The notes: generated by a model from the letters alone, not told the origin. Positions 23,151 through 34,734 are shown, numbered from the stretch's first letter. The stretch: 64,000 nt of DNA from Lamellibrachia columna (GCA_963662155.1 OY759265.1:58268220-58332219); one strand, 5' to 3'. Numbers and translations are program-made.

Positions 23151-25480
23151 TATGTATATACAAGGCGATACAGTACACTACAAACACTTCTATTGCGCTA
23201 AAATCCTCGGAAAACCGAGAAACCCAAGCTGAGAGCACACCAAAACAAAAGGTTTAGATAGTTTCCAATCTAGGGAGCTATAAGCGAGTTTAAACAGGTA
23301 GGTTTGTAGTTGACGGCGAAATGTTATTATATTTCCTGCTGACTGACGCTAACAGGGAGTGAGTTCCACAGAGACGGTGCGTGAACGCTAATAGGGAGTG
23401 AGTTCCACAGATTTTGTGCGTGAACGCTAACAGGGAGTGAGTTCCACAGAGACGGTGCGTGAACGCTAACAGGGAGTGAGTTCCACAGAGACGGTGCGTG
23501 AACGCTAACAGGGAGTGAGTTCCACAGAGACGGTGCGTGAACGCTAACAGGGAGTGAGTTCCACAGAGACGGTGCGTGAACGCTAACAGGGAGTGAGTTC
23601 CACAGAGACGGTGCGTGAACGCTAACAGGGAGTGAGTTCCACAGAGACGGTGCGTGAACGCTAATAGGGAGTGAGTTCCACATATTTTGTGCGTGAACGC
23701 TAACAGGGAGTGAGTTCCACAGAGACGGTGCGTGAACGCTAACAGGGAGTGAGTTCCACAGAGACGGTGCGTGAACGCTAACAGGGAGTGAGTTCCACAT
23801 AGACGGTGCGTGAACGCTAACAGGGAGTGAGTTCCACAGAGACGGTGCGTGAACGCTAATAGGGAGTGAGTTCCACAGAGACGGTGCGTGAACGCTAACA
23901 GGGAGTGAGTTCCACAGAGATGGTGCGTGAACGCTAATAGGGAGTGAGTTCCACAGAGACGGTGCGTGAACGCTAATAGGGAGTGAGTTCCACAGATTTT
24001 GTGCGTGAACGCTAACAGGGAGTGAGTTCCACAGAGACGGTGCGTGAACGCTAACAGGGAGTGAGTTCCACAGAGACGGTGCGTGAACGCTAACAGGGAG
24101 TGAGTTCCACAGAGACGGTGCGTGAACGCTAACAGGGAGTGAGTTCCACAGAGACGGTGCGTGAACGCTAACAGGGAGTGAGTTCCACAGAGACGGTGCG
24201 TGAACGCTAACAGGGAGTGAGTTCCACAGAGACGGTGCGTGAACGCTAACAGGGAGTGAGTTCCACAGAGACGGTGCGTGAACGCTAACAGGGAGTGAGT
24301 TCCACAGAGACGGAGCGTGAACGCTAACAGGGAGTGAGTTCCATAGAAACGGTGCGTGAACGCTAACAGGGAGTGAGTTCCACAGAGACGGTGCGTGAAC
24401 GCTAACAGGGAGTGAGTTCCACAGAGACGGTGCGTGAACGCTAACAGGGAGTGAGTTCCACAGAGACGGTGCGTGAACGCTAACAGGGAGTGAGTTCCAC
24501 AGAAACGGTGCGTGAACGCTAACAGGGAGTGAGTTCCACAGAGACGGTGCGTGAACGCTAATAGGGAGTGAGTTCCACAGAGACGGTGCGTGAACGCTAA
24601 TAGGGAGTGAGTTCCACAGATTTTGTGCGTGAACGCTAACAGGGAGTGAGTTCCACAGAGACGGTGCGTGAACGCTAACAGGGAGTGAGTTCCACAGAGA
24701 CGGTGCGTGAACGCTAACATGGAGTGAGTTCCACAGAGACGGTGCGTGAACGCTAACATGGAGTGAGTTCCACAGAGACGGTGCGTGAACGCTAACAGGG
24801 AGTGAGTTCCACAGAGACGGTGCGTGAACGCTAACAGGGAGTGAGTTCCACAGAGACGGTGCGTGAATGCTAACAGGGAGTGAGTTCCACAGAGACGGTG
24901 CGTGAACGCTAACAGGGAGTGAGTTCCACAGAGACGGTGCGTGAACGCTAACAGGGAGTGAGTTCCACAGAGACGGTGCGTGAACGCTAAAAGGGAGTGA
25001 GTTCCACAGAGACGGTGCGTGAACGCTAACAGGGAGTGAGTTCCACAGAGACGGTGCGTGAACGCTAACAGGGAGTGAGTTCCACAGAGACGGTGCGTGA
25101 ACGCTAACAGGGAGTGAGTTCCACAGAGACGGTGCGTGAACGCTAACAGGGAGTGAGTTCCACAGAGACGGTGCGTGAACGCTAACAGGGAGTGAGTTCC
25201 ACAGAGACGGTGCGTGAACGCTAACAGGGAGTGAGTTCCACAGAGACGGTGCGTGAACGCTAACAGGGAGTGAGTTCCACAGAGACGGTGCGTCAACCGA
25301 TAAAGCTCTAGTTCCCCCGTTTGTCTTAACACTGGAATCACACAGTGGATTAGAACTAGATCAAAGTTGTCTGGTTTGTCTTTCTCAGCAGGTATTACTC
25401 CAGTCTGAATGTATAAACAGGTTGGACAACTTATAACACACTTTAAGGAATCACGTAAAGTATCAAGTGTTATACACATC
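23150..25480 (-). mobile_element. L2-like LINE 3' end with an internally expanded coding minisatellite
   Basis: On the minus strand the segment reads SSVKTNGGTRALSVDAPSLW then NSLPVSV, matching the C-terminal end of the LINE at 50.2-51.3 kb (PSVNRNVGTIAFSLAAPTLW). Past the array it continues into FRRQL-like codons and a 3'UTR with TTCCGAGGATTTTAGCGCAA, shared with 51300-51320. The 39-bp block encoding VHAPSLWNSLPVS has expanded about 50 times in between. Confidence 0.9.
23345..25292 (-). repeat. 39-bp minisatellite (about 50 units) derived from LINE ORF2 codons
   Basis: Unit ACGCTAACAGGGAGTGAGTT plus CCACAGAGACGGTGCGTGA on the plus strand. In its minus-strand frame it encodes a 13-residue VHAPSLWNSLPVS; a second minus frame (THRLCGTHSLLAF) is also open and gives a 729-codon ORF. 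A variant unit with ATTTTGTGCG recurs at intervals (for example 23412, 23690, 23997, 24621). The 13-codon length keeps the LINE frame throughout. Confidence 0.95.
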
Positions 25481-26150
25481 AGTCTTTGAGTATAAAATCG
25501 CTTTTAGACAAATACAGGTCATAAACATTCACTTATGAACATGTTAAAATACTGTATGACCTTATATAAATCTACAGCGTAGATAGTGGCACACGCCATA
25601 CACACATTTGGATGCGCCACTGTAAATTAGTTTGGCTACATACAGTATAAAAATTCAAAATGTATATTAAGCCATCGTCGTGGATTCTGGCGCGCAAAGA
25701 CCGTTATTAAATACGGCAAAATATACAAAACATGCCACGCTAGGCAAGAATAAACATATTCATGATGGCACGTATGAAAGCAGCCCCAAGCCACTGTTCA
25801 ACGCAACACAAAAACGGCAGTTAAATGTACATAGATATTATACCACATCATGGTCTGCACCTATTCCATAGTGTTATTCGTGTGCTCTTTCTGTCAGTAA
25901 CAAAGAAAAAACAGCACAACAGTTCATGTTAACGCTGCTGCTTAAGATTATATTGGCAACATAGTTGAAGGGAAATCGGAAACTGTCAAATAATTCGCTC
26001 ACTGGCGTTATTTTCGCGTTGTTAAGTCCACAGTTCGGCTTACAGTCGTTCACACAATTGTAACGTTAATATTTAAATAGCGTTTACTTTGTCTATGGGG
26101 CCCTATATGATGTCCGTCTACTTGTATATTCCGATGTACGTGTGATCATT
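25481..26150. other. Unique DNA
   Basis: Nothing recognised. It should contain the 3'UTR of the minus-strand exon that ends at 26151. Confidence 0.35.
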
Positions 26151-26802
26151 TCAGTCAAAGTTTACGATCGAGATACATGCGACAACAATAACGACGAGAC
26201 CGACGAGTATCGCAGCGAAGTAGAGGGCGGACAGCAAGACCTCGAAGAACAACTGCAATACCGCCACCATCATGGCGACCGCTAGGACAACGACCAAGAT
26301 GGCGGCCGCCGCTATGATGACGCAGGCCAGCGTCCATCTCTTGAAGCTGTGTTCGGCGCCGGGGTCCGAAAACGAGTCGTAGACGTCGGCGATCCAGCCG
26401 AGGAGCCAGCAGTAGAAGACGGCTGCGAGGCGGTCCGGGATCAACCCTTGCCTGCGACGGCAGCAGACATCATACTGACAGCACAGGACATTCTGCACGA
26501 GCTGCGACGGAGGGTGCCGAGCAGACGACTCGCGCCTTTCGAAAGACCTTCGTCGTTTTGCCGAAGATCGCTTGCGGAATCTGACGAAGGAGCGTCGAGC
26601 CGGGTAAGCCTCCCAGCTTGTGTCCTGGCTGTAGATGTAGGCGCCGGACTCCTTGGCTTTCGAGACGAGGCATGGCCATAGGGAGATGCTGGCAGCACTC
26701 GGTGGACATGGAGTAGATCTGCCGTCGTGAGGTGTAAATGGCGACAGTGGTATCTCCTTCAGTTGAAGTGACGGCAATGGATTACCCAGCAACAGTTGAG
26801 TC
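26151..26802 (-). CDS. Terminal exon of an unrecognised membrane protein
   Basis: Minus-strand ORF of about 217 codons entered through a good acceptor (TTTCTTTAAAACAG at 26803-26816) and ending TGA at 26151-26153. The upstream part is polar and basic (RFRKRSSAKRRRSFERRES). A Cys-rich stretch (VLCCQYDVCCRRR), a semi-hydrophobic LAAVFYCWLLGWIADVYDSF and then two adjoining hydrophobic segments follow (LACVIIAAAAILVVVLAVAM and LLSALYFAAILVGLVVIVVA), with a very short tail. Codon use is GC-rich compared with the flanks, as in the aquaporin exons. I do not recognise the family. The two-segment C-terminal hairpin resembles small tetraspan or dispanin-like layouts only loosely. Upstream exons were not found. 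Confidence 0.6.
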
Positions 26803-26819
26803 CTGTTTTAAAGAAAGAG

Positions 26820-27930
26820 GTTGACTTTTTATCAATGTTCAATGCACACTCGTTCATTCATGTTTCTTTCCCATAAATCCATTCGAAAAATCTGGAATGT
26901 GAAATCCGATCGTCCAGCACAAAAACGATGTTCAATCTATGTAGAATTGATAACTGGTTAATAATAGTATAATGCGAACAATAAAAAAAATTTAACTGAA
27001 ATAATATATTATTTTGCAGTATATATGTAATTGGAGGGAGGAATATAAATAATGTTTTGTCATAATGACAAAATCATTGAAATGCACCATTGGGTTGAAT
27101 GAGGGACATTATATTATACTATTAAACGATCTTGTCTGATTTATAATATTTATTCCCCGGATATTCACTTTATATCATTCTTATTGTAACGCTGTTCTAC
27201 CAGCATATTCATGAAAATGTGGGTGTCAGTGACACACTTTCTGGTCGTCCTAGATCTGTAACTGCGCAGTTTTAAGACGGCTGAAACACAACACGCAGTT
27301 AAAGTGTTCTGTTTAGCCCAATCAAATTTTGCACATCAGCCTAGATAACAACATTCCGTCAACGTACTTCAACAATCATTGGCGCATAATCAACTTCAGT
27401 TCATCAGGTACGGAGCTCGCGGAAACGTAAACAAACCTTGTCAGTGTATTCAATGCCTCCATGTCTCCGTGGTAGGTAACTAGAGAATACTCATTTCACG
27501 CGGCAATCGCCGAAAATCGAACATCGCGTTCGACACGTATGGATCTAACGGCGTCGATGCAGTCTGACAACGACCTTTGAATTTGGTGTTATCAGCCACT
27601 GAACGAAAACAAACAGCTGGCTGGTCGAACTCCCGTCCAACACGCGCATTCGCCGATGGTCTCTGTTGGTAACATCGAGTTCAAAGTACAACAGAGCGGG
27701 ACAGACACGTGTGTTACCCGCCTGGGATTGCGTACATCATCGGTAGCTGCCCAACGTTCCTTCGGGGTGTCTGATTACCGAGGACGGGAGCGTCATCTCA
27801 CTCGCAGTCACTCAACCGGGTATAGGCCGGCGACTGTGCATATGCTAGCAGTGTTAATATAAGGAGACAGATCATTATTTTATTTCCGTGTTCACGACAT
27901 CGAATAAAGTGCCAGTGATTTTGACACGGT
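26820..27930. other. Unique AT-rich DNA (probable intron or intergenic)
   Basis: No exon recognised; a 68-codon ORF at 27656-27862 has no supporting features. It lies upstream of the membrane-protein exon, so missing exons could be here or farther right. Confidence 0.35.
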
Positions 27931-28059
27931 CCCCCATTTCAACGATTTTTTACCCTGAAAAAAAGAGTTATGATCAGGGAAAGGGACAGTTGCGGACCAC
28001 GACACTCGTACTGGGCACAAGTTTTAATTTCTTTTGCAGGTTGGCAGCGTAATGTACAC

Positions 28060-28290
28060 GTGTCAGTGATCCCCGGGTACAAGGACATATCTATGTCGGT
28101 GATGGAAGGATCCGCGGGTACAAGGACATATCCGTGTCTGTGATGGAAGGACAGAACCATGTCAGTGACGGAAGGATCCCCGGGTACAAGGACAGATCCA
28201 TGTCAATGATAGAAGGATCCCCCTGGTACAAGGACAGATCCATGTCAGTGATGGAAGAATCCCCGGGTACAAGGACAGATCCAAGTTTCA
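28060..28290. repeat. Degenerate 42-46 bp tandem repeat, about 5 units
   Basis: Units contain GGGTACAAGGACAGATCCAT, GTCAGTGATGGAAG and GATCCCC, with indels. A second small duplication (CAATAGTGGTCTTACGTCA) lies at 28302-28370. Confidence 0.85.
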
Positions 28291-28574
28291 TACGAAAGTA
28301 CAATAGTGGTCTTACGTCACATGTTCAAAGGGAAAAACAATAGTGGTCTTACGTCATATGTTCAAACACAGAAAAGTAAATAACCACATATAGGTGCAAT
28401 TAGAAAAATCGAACTATCTTCGTTTGCTGACATTACATACCCGGAAATTACACGCCGGACATTATATGCCCTTGTATACACGAACGAATGCTTAGCAATG
28501 CATCTACCTATAACAACTAGTGGAAACGTCAATACTAGTCTTCGTTTGTAGCAAGTATTTTAGAGATTTAAAAG

Positions 28575-28650
28575 GATTGCATGGGCAACAAACTCGAGAT
28601 GGCATGTGGACAAGGAAGCTATTGGCTTATCGACAGTCCACCAGTGTTTA
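28575..28650 (-). mobile_element. CR1-like LINE 3' end fragment
   Basis: Minus-strand GGACTGTCGATAAGCCAATA, GCTTCCTTGTCCAC and GCCATCTCGAG match the LINE tail, with decay of the 3' hairpin arm. About 75 bp remain. Confidence 0.75.
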
Positions 28651-28814
28651 TTTTTTGTATTTACACAAAACCATGTGTTACGTAATATAATGGTAACATA
28701 ACACTAGTTACGCAGATTACCTAGAATATTATTGGCCTATTTATGCTTTCCTGAGTGTACCGAACAATCGTCAGATTATAAATCAAGCTAGACACCGTAA
28801 ACACGCTGTCAGCA

Positions 28815-29085
28815 CGGAGATTGGGGGCACATAATGCTCCCTGGTTGGTTAGAGTAATCACCAGAGCAAATGGGTGGAGTTTACGTTGTGTTGCAGCAGT
28901 AACGGGGGAATGACACTAGTAACCCGATTGTAATTAATCAAAGAAGACTAAAACTGCCCAAAGTTAGATAAATGCCCCGAGCTGTGAATGAGCATCAGAT
29001 CGTTGTGCAAGTTTAGACCAGTATCAATTAAATAAAACTAACAGTACAAAATGCTGGTTTCATGTCTTGCTGTGTACAAGCACCT
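28815..29085 (-). mobile_element. Dispersed repeat (copy 2), reverse orientation
   Basis: Reverse complement of 9660-9930 with modest divergence: GGGTGGAGTTTACGTTGTGT, CAGTAACGGGGGAATGACAC and ACAAAATGCTGGTTTCATGT all match. No coding capacity, so probably a non-autonomous element. Confidence 0.7.
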
Positions 29086-29106
29086 TTGTCTGGCCTATGC
29101 TGTGTG

Positions 29107-29107
29107 T

Positions 29108-29156
<49 letters not shown>

Positions 29157-29158
29157 TG
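29107..29158. repeat. (GCGT)n microsatellite
   Basis: About 13 tetranucleotide units. Confidence 0.95.
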
Positions 29159-29579
29159 TTATATGAATATGTGGAAGCCATATAGCATGACACCACAACA
29201 TAAAGGGTAATTGGCTTGCTAACTTTGCATTGTTTCAGTAAGCAGATATTTTCTGAAACCATAATATTTTCCGCTTACAAATCTTCATGCTGTATTAATA
29301 ACAACTTAGCGACTGTCTGTAGTATCTGTACACGTTGTCTACTGCTCTCTGGCTGTTGCCAACTGTTCACACGTAAGGTGACTTGCTAACACATTTATAG
29401 TTGGAATAAGATTATGTTTCAAACAAATCATATAGTTGTATAATATATAATTATTTGATTGGAACTCACTTCTGAAAAGTGTGAACCCCCAATGATCTGA
29501 AGATAATACCAATTGTATTATTATTATTATTACTGTATCCGGATTAGAAACCTGCTCAAAGGCGCTAACAAGATAATGC

Positions 29580-31190
29580 TAAATAATTTCAAATAAATTG
29601 AAAGGCTAAAATAAAATGTGGTTAAGAGACAGGTGTTAAATAAAAAGCTAAATAAATGAATTAAATAAATGAGTTATATAAAGAAGTTAAATAAATAAAT
29701 ACATTAAATTAAAAAAGTTAAAATAAACAACTACAATTAAGTAGATACATTAGATAAACATTATAAGTTAATCAGATAAGTTAACTTCGCGAAAGAGATG
29801 TGTTTTTTAGAATGACTTGAATACCGCAACGGAGTTGGCTTGCCTAACTGCGGGAGGCAGGGCGTTGCACAGTGTCGGCCCTGCCACAGAAAAGGCCCGA
29901 CGACCTTACCGGTCGAGATGGTACCGCGGTATAGTCAATACATGTTGATCGGTGGATCTCATTGTTCGGATGGGTATGTATGGAATCACTAGCGACAACA
30001 GATACACTAGGCAAAGATGATGCACAGCGCGAAACACAGGTAAAAGAAGCTTCAATTCGATTCGCTGACGAACAGGCAACCAATGTAAACTAAATAAAAC
30101 TGGTGTTATGTGATCTCGTCTGCGGGTTCCAGTAACCAGCCGTGCAGCGGAGTATTGAACCATCGGCAGTTTCCGCAGCTGCGTTTCGGGCAGTCCATAA
30201 AGCATAGCGTTGCCGTAGTCCAAGCGCGACATGACTGAAGCATGAATGATTGTTTTGTAAGCAGTGGTGGAAAGGCAATTCCTGATAGTTGCGATGCTGC
30301 GAATGTGACAGTATGCCACCTGGCAGACACGGCGTATCTGCGCCGCCATTGACATTGTGTCATCAAATACAAAACCGATGTCGTCGATAAACAGTTTCGG
30401 CGTGACGGAGCAGCCACAGACATCAATGACTAGGTCAACAGGAGGTTGAACACGTTTGCGATTCTGCGCAGCGGAAACGACGACGGCTTCCGTTTTACAC
30501 TCGTTAAGAAGAAGGTTGTGGGACACCATCCATGACTTTACATCGGCGGTACATCGCGATATGCGGTCAGTGACAGTTGTAGCATGCGCTGGCTGATCAC
30601 GCGGAAATTCAACATACAACTGGGTATCGTCAGCATACATGTGGTAACGGAGTTGGTGGAGTTCGAAGACATGGTTGAGCCCCAGACAGTAGATCGTAAA
30701 AACAAGGGTCCCAGCACGTTACCCTGCGGTACACCAAAGCATAAATCAACACTTCTTGAGATGAGGTGACGTTATCGACTTTAACAGCTTGCGTTCGCTG
30801 CGAAAGGTACGACTGCATCCAGCAGTGTGCGTTGTCACGTATACCAATTTCGTGCAGTTTGACTAGAAGCAGACGGTGATCGACAGTATCGAAGGCAGCA
30901 CTGAGATCGAGCAACACCAATATCACGGTATTCCGATTGTCGAGCGAATGTGGAATGTCGTCCTGTATACGAACGAGGTGAGCAGGACGATACGCACTCT
31001 GAAAGACATCGAAAAGATCATTCGCGTCCCTGTACTGCCGGATCTGCGATGCTACACACTTCTCGAGGAGGTTTGATATGAAACTCAGGTTGGATATCGA
31101 TCGGTAGTTGGACAGTATTTCAGGGTCGAGATCACTCTTCTTTAACAATGGTGTCACGATGGCGTGTTTCATAACAGCTGGCATTGTTAT
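29580..31190 (-). mobile_element. L2-like LINE (3' half), decayed
   Basis: A minus-strand reverse-transcriptase fragment. It begins at PAVMKHAIVTPLLKKSDLDP and shows NYRSISNLSFISNLLEK, VLLDLSAAFDTVDHRLLL and YADDTQLYVEF. Its C-terminal block includes LDYGNAMLYGLPETQLRKLP and SLHWLPVRQRIELKLLL. The D of DLSAAFD and the YADD pair are kept. On the left it ends in a TTTAATTTATTT-type tail (29590-29760), consistent with the 3' end. The QGSVLGP region near 30740 is frameshifted. Confidence 0.9.
29844..31184 (-). pseudogene. LINE ORF2 remnant (reverse transcriptase, L2-like)
   Basis: Split into two frames, 30630-31184 and 29906-30640, with a frameshift around 30640-30780 that removes the GVPQGS motif from the frame. 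The endonuclease is missing through 5' truncation at the foldback element. Confidence 0.88.
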
Positions 31191-31194
31191 TTAA

Positions 31195-31430
31195 ATAAAC
31201 GTGAACCCCCTTTTTCACAAATGTGAACCCGCTTCTCAAAAGTATGAACCCTCCTCGCTAATGCGTGAACCTCTTAAAAAGAATGAACCAACCAATAATA
31301 TGAAAATAATATAATTATCTTCGTATTATTATTATGGAAGTTCACGCTTTTGAGAGGGGGGTTCACGGTATGGGGTGGGGGTCACATTTTTGAAAAAGGG
31401 GGTTACTATTTTTGAAAAAAAGGAACCCCC
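31195..31430. mobile_element. Foldback/MITE-like imperfect inverted repeat
   Basis: The left arm carries GTGAACCCCCTTTTTCAC, ATGTGAACCC and CTCAAAAGTATGAACC. The right arm carries GGAAGTTCACGCTTTTGAG, GGGGGTTCAC, GTCACATTTTTG and AAAAAGGGGGTTAC, roughly mirror-ordered around an AT-rich centre at 31290-31330. A related fragment (AAAGTGTGAACCCCC) lies at 29475. No transposase. Confidence 0.55.
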
Positions 31431-31599
31431 TGGCGACGGTCCTGTGGCTATTGACCTCTTAATGGTCCGGTTGATTTATATCTGATCCAGCATACAATAA
31501 TATGCTGCATTTTATTATTATTATATTATTTATTATTATCTTCAGCTGATATAATAAAAACGCAACAATTATATTTTATACACTCAAACTGTGCCTTAT

Positions 31600-31905
31600 T
31601 AATGACGTGTGCAACAGCGTAACCTGCTACCCGGTAGTGGCCTGCATAGTGCACATGCATTATAATCTCGTGATTGAAATATATCACTGCAATAAAGATT
31701 GCATTTAGAGTCTTCAGGAGAGGTCCATGGAATCATTGACGAAGTAGGCCTCCTAGAAATGTTGTTTTTGTAGCGGCTACGCATAAATAATTATCGCTCC
31801 CTAAAAGGTAGTGAGTTCACTTCCGCTTTTGACTCGAGTTGTAAACTTGGACTTCAATAAAAAACTTCGTGTTTCATTGACTAGTCGTGCGTACACTTCA
31901 GTGGT
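31600..31905 (+). mobile_element. Probable 5' LTR remnant of a Ty3/gypsy element
   Basis: Before the gag ORF the sequence has AATAAA (31856) in a short AT-rich stretch, then CGTACACTTCAGTGGTGACC. TGGTGACCC directly after the LTR end is a common primer-binding-site region in metazoan gypsy elements. The left LTR boundary is not clear and no second LTR was found. Confidence 0.5.
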
Positions 31906-32193
31906 GACCCTGACGACCCAAGGCGGCATCTTGGGTTTGTGTCAGAATTGTTCGAGCTACAAAACACGCGGTCTATTCACCCGTACAAATCAACGCGGCC
32001 TGCAAGCATTTGCCAATTAAAGCGCGTGGCGATTTTGGCCCACAGCCAACTCGCGCACAATCAACACGGCCTTCAGACTATTCGGCCGACAACTAATTCG
32101 GCTAACAGTCAATTGAGCTCGCAAACAACTCGGCCAACTGTGAACTAGCATAACGACAGTCGCCCACGACTAATCAGTCCGCGCAAAACAAAC

Positions 32194-32433
32194 ATGGCAG
32201 AAAACGCAGTTGGACTGAAGCTTCCCGTCTTCTGGGCTGACCGCCCTCGTGTGGGGTTGCAGCAAGCAGAGGCGCAGTTTGCCCTTCGGCACATCACCTT
32301 AGACGACACAAAATACGTAGTGGTAGCATTGGATCAAACGACAGCGCTGCGCCTAATTGACATCCTCGAAGAACCGCCACAGGCTAACAAATACAAACAT
32401 TTGAAAACTCGCCTCACGTCATATTTGGCTTGA
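32194..32433 (+). pseudogene. Ty3/gypsy gag fragment
   Basis: A 79-codon ORF, MAENAVGLKLPVFWADRPRV, with QAEAQFALRHITLDDTKYVV and ALDQTTALRLIDIL. It matches the N-terminal capsid-like domain of metazoan Ty3/gypsy Gag, which usually reads LPPFWxxxPxxWFxQxEAQF. It stops after about 80 residues, well short of a full Gag. Confidence 0.8.
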
Positions 32434-32619
32434 ATAGCCTGGCTCAACAATAGCTATAGAAAACCTGCTACATAAGATAGTTGCTATCACTACGACTGTT
32501 GTGTAAAAATAAAATAAATGTATAATATTCACATTGTTACAACTGCCCCTCACAAGATAATACATTTATGTTTTGATTTACATAACTTCAAACGTAGTTC
32601 AGTTCATTTGTTACAACCC

Positions 32620-33385
32620 ACAGCAACTTAGAAACTTTGCAGTTGTATTATCTGTGCCTTTAACAATGCGTACTCGATAACAGTATATCTGCATGTGAAG
32701 AGGTTCATGAAAGCTAAAGGCTGAAGATCTGTCTCTAGTATGAATTCCGTACCGTACAAGTAACGTGTAACCGTTTAGTTGCCCAGAACAATCCCAAACA
32801 CTCGCGTTCAATTGTTGAATAGCAAGTCTCTGCCTCACTGAGCTTTCTACTGCTGACATATCCATACCATCATGCTCCTGTAACAGTGCATCACCCAAAC
32901 CTCCATCCGACGCATCGGTACGCAACACAAACTGCTTTTGGAAGTTAGGTAGTTTAAGGATTAGCGTTTGGGTCAGTTCTCTCTTTAAGGCTACATCATC
33001 ACCGTTATACTCATCGTCCCATCTAACATGATTAGGATCTCCTTTCTTCAGTCGATTTGTCAGTGGCTTTGCCTTATTGGCGTAGTTATCAATGAACTTT
33101 TGACAATACCCAACAGTGCCCAGAAACGACCTAAGTGCCTTTTTGGTTTCTGGCTTTCTCGTGCCTAGAATCTTTGCTAGCTTCTTATCCTGTGACTTTA
33201 TTTACCCACGTCCCACTAGGCCACTACATGTCCTAACAGGTCAAGTTCAGCATGTCCAATTTCACACTTAGACGGCTTGGCAGTCAAACCGTGTCGTCGT
33301 CACCTCAAGCACCTGTCGTATGGCTCTTATGTGGTCATCCCATGTCACTGTATGGGATACTATGTCATCCACATACGAGTCAAGT
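32620..33385 (-). pseudogene. Ty3/gypsy pol fragment (RT end and RNase H), decayed
   Basis: On the minus strand, out of one frame, these are visible in order: YVDDIVSHTVTWDDHIRAIR (RT catalytic YVDD near 33365), HGLTAKPSKCEIGHAELDLL, TKKALRSFLGTVGYCQKFI, FVLRTDASDGGLGDALLQEH (RNase H) and RIVKGTDNTTAKFLS. Stops and small indels break it. It is opposite in strand to the gag fragment, so the two derive from separate or rearranged insertions. Confidence 0.85.
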
Positions 33386-33479
33386 TATGGACCCAGCACC
33401 CTCGACTTCTACCCCAGCACCCCTCGACAGTCCATGCCTTCCTGTCGTTTATGTGTCCTTGCTTTCCTGCCGCTCAAGT

Positions 33480-33600
33480 CCACCACGCCCTCACACGACG
33501 CCACAGCTCGCCCTCACACGACGCCCCAGCTCGCCCTCACTCGACGCCCCAGCTCGCCCTCACACAATGCCTCAGCTCGCCCTCCGCTGCGCACGTCTCT
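33480..33600. repeat. About 20-bp tandem (CAGCTCGCCCTCACACGACG)
   Basis: Five or six units of CCCCAGCTCGCCCTCAC with a variable tail, leaving three overlapping plus-strand ORFs open. Repeat translation only. Confidence 0.85.
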
Positions 33601-33974
33601 CGACTATTCAGGCCGAGCTGGTTCTGCATGATATAATTTAACCAAATTGTTACAAGAAAATTACAATAACTGAACAAACAATATGTAATAAGTATACAAT
33701 ACGAGCAAACTGACTGAAGATGCCTACAGAGAACCCTCTGTGCAGCCTTTGTCTTCTAACTGTTACCCACACTATAGCAAAACAAGAAAGCTAATACTGC
33801 ATCATCTTGTAAACACAGTAGTAAGAATAATGTGCCCTTTAATAACACACAGCTGCTTTGTTTAACAAAAGTTAGTGACGTTGTGAGGCACAGTTGCCTT
33901 ACATACACACTTACATGATTTATTGACTAGCGACGTAAAATAAAAAGAATACTTACGCCAGTCGCTCTGGCAGT

Positions 33975-34050
33975 GTTCAAACCGTACAAATGCAATTTCG
34001 ATAGTCGACTTCTCGCGATGTTCAAACCGTACAAATGCAATTTAACAAGA
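33975..34050. repeat. 45-bp satellite, remnant units at the LINE copy B 3' junction
   Basis: Contains GTTCAAACCGTACAAATGCA twice, ending at AATTT|AACAAGATTTGCC where the minus-strand LINE tail begins. Same family as 38650-38800 and 43673-43885. Confidence 0.88.
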
Positions 34051-34699
34051 TTTGCCATCCAAGCCAAAGGCCCAGATGGCAAGTGGACAAGGAAGCCATT
34101 GGCTTATCGAGAGTCCAACAATGTTCATCTACTTATAACCAGCCCTCCTGAGATATGTGTCAACCTTGTTTTTAAACATATTCGCGCTACTAGCAGTTAC
34201 ACAATCTGTAGACAATTTGTTCCATTCATTTATTGTCCTCTGTGAGAACGAGTGCTTCCTGATGTTCAATCTACATTGATCCTTTACTAATTTTACCTCA
34301 TGTCCTCTAGTTCTGCTATCCTTCTTGAGTGAGAAAAACACCGTACAAATGCAATTTCGATAGTCGACTTCTCGCGATGTTCAAACCGTACAAATGCAAT
34401 TTAACAAGATTTGCCATCCAAGCCAAAGGCCCAGATGGCAAGTGGACAAGGAAGCCATTGGCTTATCGAGAGTCCAACAATGTTCATCTACTTATAACCA
34501 GCCCTCCTGAGATATGTGTCAACCTTGTTTTTAAACATATTCGCGCTACTAGCAGTTACACAATCTGTAGACAATTTGTTCCATTCATTTATTGTCCTCT
34601 GTGAGAACGAGTGCTTCCTGATGTTCAATCTACATTGATCCTTTACTAATTTTACCTCATGTCCTCTAGTTCTGCTATCCTTCTTGAGTGAGAAAAACA
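33982..34699. repeat. 359-bp perfect tandem duplication
   Basis: 33982-34340 and 34341-34699 appear identical by eye. Each contains part of the 45-bp satellite, the LINE 3' tail and the C-terminal ORF2 codons down to FFSLKK. It is a segmental duplication formed after insertion of the LINE. Confidence 0.92.
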
Positions 34700-34734
34700 T
34701 ATTTCTATCAATATTTTCATACCCATTCAATATC

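Noticed and set aside
23290..25479. 729-codon minus-strand ORF
   Set aside because: It is one open frame of the 39-bp minisatellite; the LINE frame is a different one and no gene signals surround it.
26349..26709. Plus- and other-frame ORFs over the membrane-protein exon
   Set aside because: Shadows caused by the GC-rich composition of the exon; only the 26151-26802 frame has an acceptor and plausible membrane segments.
32194..33385. A single gypsy element spanning gag to pol
   Set aside because: The gag fragment is on the plus strand and the pol fragment on the minus strand, so they are not one continuous element.
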